Below are positions 7,202 through 10,878 of a DNA stretch of 10,878 bases, one piece after another (position 1 is the first letter of the stretch; every line of letters starts with the position of its first letter). The notes under the pieces were generated by a model. It did no database searches. It was given only the letters and a program-made list of their open reading frames with translations, and was not told the origin of the DNA. A program made the position numbers and the translations under genes. The DNA is from an uncultured Clostridia bacterium (lineage in GTDB: Bacteria > Bacillota > Clostridia > Christensenellales > Borkfalkiaceae), in the NCBI GenBank assembly GCA_947627125.1, contig CANQUY010000056.1:1-10878 (forward strand), read 5' to 3'.

Positions 7202-8137
7202 TTACGCCTTGTCCGCGGAGCCCAAAACGTCGATGATCTTGTGCTTGACCATCGCCTTCATGTTCGCCCTTGCGTCGCCGAGATATTGGCGGGGGTCGAA
7301 GTGGTCGGGGTGTTCTGCAAAGTGCTTTCTGCATGCCGCCGTAAATGCAACGCGCAGATCCGAGTCGATATTGATCTTGCAGACGGCGAGGGCCGCGGCC
7401 TTTTTGAGTTCGCTCTCGGGAATGCCGATGGCGTTGGGCATGGAACCGCCGAACTGGTTGACGACGGCGACCTGGTCCTGCGGCACGCTCGATGCGCCGT
7501 GAAGCACGATCGGGAAACCGGGCAGACGGCGGCCGATCTCCTCCAAAATGTCGATACGGAGCTTGGGATCCTGCCCGGGCTTGAATTTATAGGCCCCGTG
7601 GGAGGTCCCGATAGCGATCGCGAGGGAGTCGATCCCCGTGCGCGCGGTGAACTCCTGTACCTCGTCGGGAGAGGTGAACATGGCGTCGTCCGCGGCGACA
7701 TGGACGTCGTCCTCGATGCCCGCGAGCTTGCCGAGTTCGGCTTCGACGACCACGCCGTGATCGTGGGCATACTCAACGACCTTTTTGGTGATGGCGATAT
7801 TCTCCTCCCAAGGCTTGGAGGAGGCGTCGATCATGACGGAGGTGAACCCGTCGTCGATGGACTGTTTGCAGATCTCGAAATCGGCGCCGTGGTCGAGGTG
7901 CATGGCAATGGGAATATTCGTCGTTTCGGCGGCGGCCTGCACGAGGTGGCGGAGATACACGGGGTTGGCGTACTTTCTCGCACCCGCAGAAACCTGCAGA
8001 ATGACGGGCGAATTGCATTCGCTCGCGGCTTCGACGATCGCCTGGATCATCTCCATATTGTTGACATTGAACGCGCCGACGGCATAGTGGCCCTCATACG
8101 CTTTTTTGAACATTTCCGTCGTTGTGACTAACGGCAT
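7202..8137 (-). CDS. fba: Class II fructose-1,6-bisphosphate aldolase
   Basis: Cleaves or forms fructose-1,6-bisphosphate from dihydroxyacetone phosphate and glyceraldehyde-3-phosphate, using zinc. The 311 residues fit the clostridial-type class II enzymes. Visible: AFNVNN at 22-27, AMHLDHG at 78-84 (catalytic Asp82, zinc ligand His83), the second family signature VEAELGKLAGIED at 131-143, GTSHGAYKF at 177-185 (zinc ligand His180), VLHGASSVP at 211-219 (zinc ligand His213), and KINIDSDLR at 254-262 for phosphate binding. The start is the ATG at 8137: a GGGAGGA lies about nine bases upstream and a promoter at 8166-8194 begins transcription just before it. The longer frame to 8194 would run through the promoter. 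A tagatose-bisphosphate aldolase role is possible in this family, but the setting beside pgi and gap favours glycolysis. Single-gene unit, convergent with pgi. Confidence 0.96.
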   Translation of the reverse strand: MPLVTTTEMFKKAYEGHYAVGAFNVNNMEMIQAIVEAASECNSPVILQVSAGARKYANPVYLRHLVQAAAETTNIPIAMHLDHGADFEICKQSIDDGFTSVMIDASSKPWEENIAITKKVVEYAHDHGVVVEAELGKLAGIEDDVHVAADDAMFTSPDEVQEFTARTGIDSLAIAIGTSHGAYKFKPGQDPKLRIDILEEIGRRLPGFPIVLHGASSVPQDQVAVVNQFGGSMPNAIGIPESELKKAAALAVCKINIDSDLRVAFTAACRKHFAEHPDHFDPRQYLGDARANMKAMVKHKIIDVLGSADKA

Positions 8138-8165
8138 TGGAATTATCCTCCCTGTTTTTTTCTCA

Positions 8166-8194
8166 ATTATAATGCTTTTGCAGAGAAAATGCAA
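8166..8194 (-). promoter_or_regulatory. Sigma-A-type promoter for fba
   Basis: On the minus strand TTGCAT (8194-8189) and a consensus TATAAT (8171-8166) are 17 bases apart. The start site near 8159 gives a leader of about 22 bases, which contains the GGGAGGA ribosome binding site (about 8146-8152). Confidence 0.87.
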
Positions 8195-8228
8195 TAGAAT
8201 TTCCGAAAATTAACAGAAAAAACCGCAA

Positions 8229-8475
8229 CACGCCCTCCCGCCCGTTCTTGGGGAGTGGAACGCAGTCATGCCCCCTCCTTGGGGAGGGTCTACCGCATGC
8301 CCCCTCCCGAGGAGGGGGTAGGGGGGTGGGCAACGACCGCTCATTCTGAGGGAGCACAAGCGACCGAAGAATCCCATTGAACGCAGTCCATTGGTTTTAT
8401 GGGATCCTTCGCTACGCTCAGGATGAGCGGGCGGGGCAGAATGACGCGGCGGGGGGCGGGGACCGACCGCTCATT
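8229..8475. repeat. Intergenic repeat block: GC-rich stem-loops plus an inverted GCTCATTCTGAG element
   Basis: This fills the space between the fba promoter and the XRE gene. The left half holds two tight palindromes: CCCTCC/GGAGGG with loop TTGG (8273-8288), and CCCCCTCC/GGAGGGGG with loop CGA (8300-8318), followed by a G-rich tail. The right half is an inverted element: CGCTCATTCTGAG (8338-8350) faces CTCAGGATGAGCG (8417-8429) with one mismatch, and CGAAGAATCCCAT faces ATGGGATCCTTCG inside it. After it, GGGGCAGAATGACGCGGCGG begins near 8433. The inverted element and this tail recur at 9651-9780. No credible gene is present. Confidence 0.75.
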
Positions 8476-8488
8476 CTCTCAAAGTCTT

Positions 8489-8926
8489 TTACCGCTCCCG
8501 TCCCAAAAGAAAGTCCACAGAGCAGCCCAAATATTCGGCAAGCCGTACCAAACTGTCAACAGATGGTATAGAACGGCCGGAAAGCCACCCGTAGACAATA
8601 GCTCCTGAAAATCCCGTATCCTTTTCAAGGCGGTATTGCGTCACAGAAAACAGATGAAGCACTTCCCGCAACCTGTCCGAAAACGGCAGGATTTCCTTGA
8701 ACTCACAGCCCTTGGGAAACTCGACAAGGCCGAGCAGATAATCCGCAGAGCAGCGGAAGTGTTCGACCAACAAGATCAGTACACGGGTCGAGGGCAGAAA
8801 CGACCCGCGCATAAGTTCAAAAATCGTAGAGCGCGCGACATGCAATTCCTTCGCAAGTTGGGCCGCGCTCCCCTCTTCCGAAACGCACTCGCGAAGCCTT
8901 TCCGAGAATTTCGACAAATTCACCAT
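8489..8926 (-). CDS. XRE-family transcriptional regulator with two HTH domains
   Basis: A DNA-binding protein of 145 residues made of two successive Cro/CI-type helix-turn-helix domains: about residues 4-68 (with AAQLAKELHVARSTIFELMRG and ending in CSADYLLG at 59-66) and about 81-143 (with TQYRLEKDTGFSGAIVYGWL and ending in CSVDFLLG at 135-142). The matching xSxDxLLG ends mark the last helix of each domain. There is no ligand-binding or protease domain, so it is probably a simple repressor; the tandem HTH could bind a long or composite site alone. ATG at 8926 has AAAAGG about eight bases upstream. It is divergent from the small gene at 9059, with nested inverted repeats between them, which suggests control of both. 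I found no clear promoter with standard spacing for this gene, and no clear terminator. Its target and signal are unknown. Confidence 0.85.
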   Translation of the reverse strand: MVNLSKFSERLRECVSEEGSAAQLAKELHVARSTIFELMRGSFLPSTRVLILLVEHFRCSADYLLGLVEFPKGCEFKEILPFSDRLREVLHLFSVTQYRLEKDTGFSGAIVYGWLSGRSIPSVDSLVRLAEYLGCSVDFLLGRER

Positions 8927-8952
8927 AAAATAGACCTTTTTCTACAAATTAT

Positions 8953-9003
8953 TATCATCGTTTTATCAATCAAAATGATTGATTGTTCGACGGAACGATG
9001 ATA
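8953..9003. promoter_or_regulatory. Nested inverted repeats: candidate operator for the XRE regulator
   Basis: Outer perfect 10-base arms TATCATCGTT (8953-8962) and AACGATGATA (8994-9003) enclose an inner perfect 8-base inverted repeat, ATCAATCA (8965-8972) and TGATTGAT (8976-8983) with centre AAA. The inner palindrome overlaps the -35 box (8979-8984) of the small gene's promoter, and the outer right arm overlaps its -10 box (9002-9007). Binding there would block that promoter. That the divergent XRE protein binds it is an inference from position. Confidence 0.6.
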
Positions 9004-9007
9004 TAAT
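8979..9007 (+). promoter_or_regulatory. Sigma-A-type promoter for the small gene at 9059
   Basis: TTGATT (8979-8984) and consensus TATAAT (9002-9007) are 17 bases apart. The start site near 9014 gives a leader of about 45 bases to the ATG at 9059 but only about nine to the ATG at 9023, which supports the downstream start. Confidence 0.75.
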
Positions 9008-9058
9008 TGAGATACATTCAACATGCGCAGGTTGGTGAATCAAAAATCGAGGTACAAT

Positions 9059-9280
9059 ATGGAAAACGTTTTAAAAGCAAATTTGGAAAAGGCGGCGTTC
9101 GAGGATGCGACCCGCGAAAAAGCAATCGAAAATGCGGACTTGCTCCGTGAAATCAGTTTGATTTTACCTGATTATTTCATGATAAAATCGATGATCCGCT
9201 CGGCGGATTCAATACTTCTTGAATTTTACAATGGAGATATTAAAAAGGTGCGTGTGGAATCGGCAGACAGGCTTCAATGA
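9059..9280 (+). CDS. Small protein of unknown function, divergent from XRE regulator
   Basis: I do not recognise this 73-residue protein. It is soluble-looking and rich in charged residues (about 14 acidic, 11 basic), with no signal peptide, membrane segment, Cys pair or HTH. Residues 1-35 look helical (heptad-like Leu/Ala/Ile among Glu/Lys); after ILPDYF the second half, SADSILLEFYNGDIKKVRV (48-66), looks like two beta strands joined by an NGD turn. The start at 9059 is preferred over the in-frame ATG at 9023 because a GAGG (9049-9052) lies six bases upstream and the promoter places the transcript start near 9014. Its DNA is visibly more AT-rich than the neighbouring metabolic genes, which may mean recent gain. 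The shared operator region suggests it is controlled by the XRE protein. It could be a remnant, but the good promoter and ribosome binding site argue for a live gene. Confidence 0.6.
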   Translation: MENVLKANLEKAAFEDATREKAIENADLLREISLILPDYFMIKSMIRSADSILLEFYNGDIKKVRVESADRLQ

Positions 9281-9288
9281 CAATATGG

Positions 9289-9645
9289 CTGCCGTTCCAA
9301 ATCGCGTCACCCTAAGCAACGTCGAAGGGGCACCACATTATCATAAGGTGATGGTTCGACTGCGCTCACCATGACGTGATTTAGAACGCCTCCGTCGTGC
9401 GCCCGCGGCGTCATGCTGAGAACGTGAGCTCAACGCAGTCTATGAAAGCAGTACCGAAGCATCTCGCCGCATGCTTTACGGACTTCATGGCGGCGTCATG
9501 CTGAGAACACGAGCATAACGCAGTCTACAATAGCCCTACCGAAGCATCTCGCCGCATGCTTTACGGACTTTCGCCGCGAGATTCTTCGGGTCAATTCGTC
9601 GGACTTCGTTCTTGGTCCGTTTCTCAGAATGACGCGGCGGCGGGG
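9289..9645. repeat. Large modular repeat, copy A
   Basis: Composed of: a 25-base left end (9289-9313) shared with copy B; a 171-base core (9315-9485) with two differences from copy B; an 85-base extra module (9486-9570); and a 75-base tail (9571-9645) with one difference from copy B. The core carries a TCGACTGCGCTCACCATGAC arm and a GGCGTCATGCTGAGAACG...CCGAAGCATCTCGCCGC unit. The tail is the opposing GAGATTCTTCGGG...TTCTCAGAATGACGC arm. No credible gene is present. Confidence 0.85.
9486..9570. repeat. 85-base extra module flanked by 34-base direct repeats
   Basis: Present in copy A and absent from copy B. It is a further GTCATGCTGAG...CGAAGCATCTC unit whose last 34 bases (9537-9570, starting TACCGAAGCATCTCGCCGC) are identical to the 34 bases just before the module (9452-9485). 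Gain or loss by recombination or slippage between these direct repeats explains the difference from copy B. Confidence 0.8.
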
Positions 9646-9650
9646 GTCCT

Positions 9651-9780
9651 CCTCATTCCGAGCCCCGCAAGGGGCGAGAGAATCCCGCTTTAAGAACGGA
9701 AGTCCGTTGGTTTTATGGGATCCGCTCGCTTCGCTCGGGATGAGGGCGGGAACGGAGAACGGGGCAGAATGACGCGGCGG
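9651..9780. repeat. Second copy of the inverted CTCATTC element
   Basis: CCTCATTCCGAG (9651-9662) faces CTCGGGATGAGG (9734-9745) with one mismatch. It shares TTGGTTTTATGGGATCC (9707-9723) and the downstream GGGGCAGAATGACGCGGCGG (9761-9780) with the block at 8338-8452, so the two are diverged copies of one element. It separates the two copies of the large modular repeat. Confidence 0.75.
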
Positions 9781-9793
9781 CTGTATTCCCGTT

Positions 9794-10119
9794 CTGCCGT
9801 TCCAAATCGCGTCACCCTGCCCTGCGCGCATTCTATTTATGTCTAAGCGCGGCACGAGCGCGTAGCGCGAAGTAGCAACGTCGAAGGGTCACCACATTAT
9901 CATAAGGTGATGGTTCGACTGCGCTCACCATGACGTGATTTAGAACGCTTCCGTCGTGCGCCCGCGGCGTCATGCTGAGAACGTGAGCTCAACGCAGTCT
10001 ATGAAAGCAGTACCGAAGCATCTCGCCGCATGCTTTACGGACTTTCGCCGCGAGATTCTTCGGGTCAAGTCGTCGGACTTCGTTCTTGGTCCGTTTCTCA
10101 GAATGACGCGGCGGCGGGG
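9794..10119. repeat. Large modular repeat, copy B, with a long interrupted hairpin
   Basis: Left end 9794-9818, a 55-base stretch (9819-9873) missing from copy A, the 171-base core (9874-10044) and the tail (10045-10119). Two nested inverted pairs define a hairpin: 9798-9814 with 9931-9947 (15 of 17 matching, both mismatches able to form G-U in RNA) and 9880-9893 with 9906-9919 (11 of 14). No credible gene is present. It ends about 45 bases before the gap promoter. Confidence 0.83.
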
Positions 10120-10164
10120 CGGGAGAACAACTTTCATGATTCAACTGAAATTTTTAAAAAATCC

Positions 10165-10193
10165 TTGACGGCACAGGAAAATCGTGGTAAAAT
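10165..10193 (+). promoter_or_regulatory. Sigma-A-type promoter for gap, extended -10
   Basis: TTGACG (10165-10170) and TAAAAT (10188-10193) are 17 bases apart, and TGG directly before the -10 gives a TGn extension. The start site near 10200 leaves a leader of about 57 bases. The leader holds one weak six-base stem (10209-10214 with 10219-10224, loop CAGA), too small to call a regulator. Confidence 0.85.
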
Positions 10194-10256
10194 GCTCTAT
10201 GTATGAATGGCGCTCAGAAGCGTCAAAATGAATTTTATATCGGAGGATGTTTCAAC

Positions 10257-10878
10257 ATGGCAAACGTAAAAGTTGCAATCAACGGATTCGGACGCATCGG
10301 CCGTCTTGCTTTCAGACAGATGTTCGGCGCAACGGGCTATGAGATCGTCGCCATCAACGACCTTACCACCCCCACGATGCTCGCACACCTTCTCAAGTAT
10401 GACAGTGCGCAGGGCAGATACGCCCACGAAATTTCCGCAAACGACGAGGAGAGGACCCTCACCGTAGACGGAAAGACGATCAGGATCTATGAAGAAAAAG
10501 ATGCCGCCAACCTTCCTTGGGGCCAGCTCGATGTAGACGTCGTGCTCGAGTGCACAGGTTTCTACACCAAGAAGGAAAAGGCGCAGGCGCACATCAACGC
10601 CGGTGCAAAGAAAGTTGTCATTTCCGCTCCCGCGGGCAACGATCTTCCCACCATCGTCTACGGTGTCAACGAAAAAACGCTGACGAAGAACGACACCATC
10701 ATCTCCGCGGCGAGCTGCACTACGAACTGCCTCGCTCCCATGGCGGATGCGCTCAACAAGGCCTATCCCATCGTTTCCGGCATCATGACGACCGTCCACG
10801 CCTACACGGGCGACCAGATGGTGCTTGACGGACCTCACCGCAAGGGAGATTTGAGAAGGGCGCGCGCGGCGGCGATCA
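10257..10878 (+). CDS. gap: Glyceraldehyde-3-phosphate dehydrogenase, type I (N-terminal part; cut by window edge)
   Basis: Oxidises glyceraldehyde-3-phosphate to 1,3-bisphosphoglycerate with NAD and phosphate. The 207 visible residues hold the NAD-binding Rossmann start VAINGFGRIGR at 6-16, the NDL at 34-36 typical of NAD-preferring enzymes, CTGFYT at 99-104, VISAPAG at 121-127, the active-site signature SAASCTTNCLAP with catalytic Cys154, and TTVHAYTGDQ at 178-187 with His181. A full enzyme is about 335 residues, so roughly the last 130 lie past the window end. ATG at 10257 is preceded by GGAGG (10242-10246) at ten bases. Strong promoter, ribosome binding site and position fit a highly expressed glycolytic gene. 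Whether pgk and tpi follow in the same operon, as is common, cannot be seen. No frame break is visible. Confidence 0.97.
   Translation, partial: MANVKVAINGFGRIGRLAFRQMFGATGYEIVAINDLTTPTMLAHLLKYDSAQGRYAHEISANDEERTLTVDGKTIRIYEEKDAANLPWGQLDVDVVLECTGFYTKKEKAQAHINAGAKKVVISAPAGNDLPTIVYGVNEKTLTKNDTIISAASCTTNCLAPMADALNKAYPIVSGIMTTVHAYTGDQMVLDGPHRKGDLRRARAAAI

Noticed and set aside
8138..8194. 19-residue N-terminal extension of the aldolase
   Set aside because: It would read through the promoter -35 and -10 boxes and the ribosome binding site; the family begins near MPLVTTTEMF.
8377..8608. Short plus-strand ORFs overlapping the end of the XRE gene
   Set aside because: They start in the repeat block and run antisense into a supported XRE gene.
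9023..9058. Upstream ATG (9023) for the small protein
   Set aside because: Only about nine bases from the predicted transcript start and no Shine-Dalgarno, whereas the ATG at 9059 has GAGG at six bases.
9496..10168. ORFs of 119 codons (minus) and 70 codons (plus) in the repeat region
   Set aside because: Both are made entirely of the duplicated palindromic repeats and carry no protein-family features.
10197..10838. 213-codon minus-strand ORF
   Set aside because: Antisense to gap, which is unmistakable; no motifs of its own.

Overview
The window looks like a GC-rich, low-gene-density chromosomal segment from a member of the Bacillota (Clostridia-like). The reasons are strong AGGAGG-type ribosome binding sites, sigma-A-type promoters with 17-base spacers, the style of the Pgi, class II aldolase and phosphohexomutase proteins, and dense families of GC-rich palindromic intergenic repeats. 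The lineage is an inference; there is no rRNA or marker gene to fix it. I see no tRNA, rRNA, CRISPR array, transposase, phage gene or toxin.

Left part (1-5061, minus strand). A tightly packed five-gene operon runs from a promoter at 5033-5061: a sugar-phosphate transferase of the polyprenyl-phosphate type, a GT4 glycosyltransferase, ManC (mannose-1-phosphate guanylyltransferase), a phosphohexomutase, and ManA (mannose-6-phosphate isomerase, cut by the window edge). Gaps between genes are 1-10 bases. Together they can take fructose-6-phosphate to mannose-6-phosphate, mannose-1-phosphate and GDP-mannose, start a lipid-linked glycan at the membrane and add a sugar, so this reads as the start of a mannose-containing surface polysaccharide or glycolipid operon.

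Middle part (5159-8194). Divergent from that operon is pgi (glucose-6-phosphate isomerase), which makes or uses the same fructose-6-phosphate, with its own promoter and terminator. It converges on fba (class II fructose-bisphosphate aldolase, minus strand), which also has its own promoter and terminator. About 470 bases of repeats sit between the two terminators.

Right part (8195-10878). A repeat block is followed by a double-HTH XRE-type regulator (minus) that is divergent from a small unrecognised gene (plus, 73 aa). A nested palindrome lies in their shared promoter region, overlapping the -35 box of the small gene. Then come about 880 bases without genes, made of modular palindromic repeats, including a segmental duplication (171 bases with 2 differences plus a 75-base tail with 1 difference). 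The window ends inside gap (glyceraldehyde-3-phosphate dehydrogenase), which has a strong promoter.

In function the window is central sugar metabolism (pgi, fba, gap) interleaved with a GDP-mannose/glycan operon. The least explained parts are the XRE/small-protein pair with its operator and the modular repeat families.
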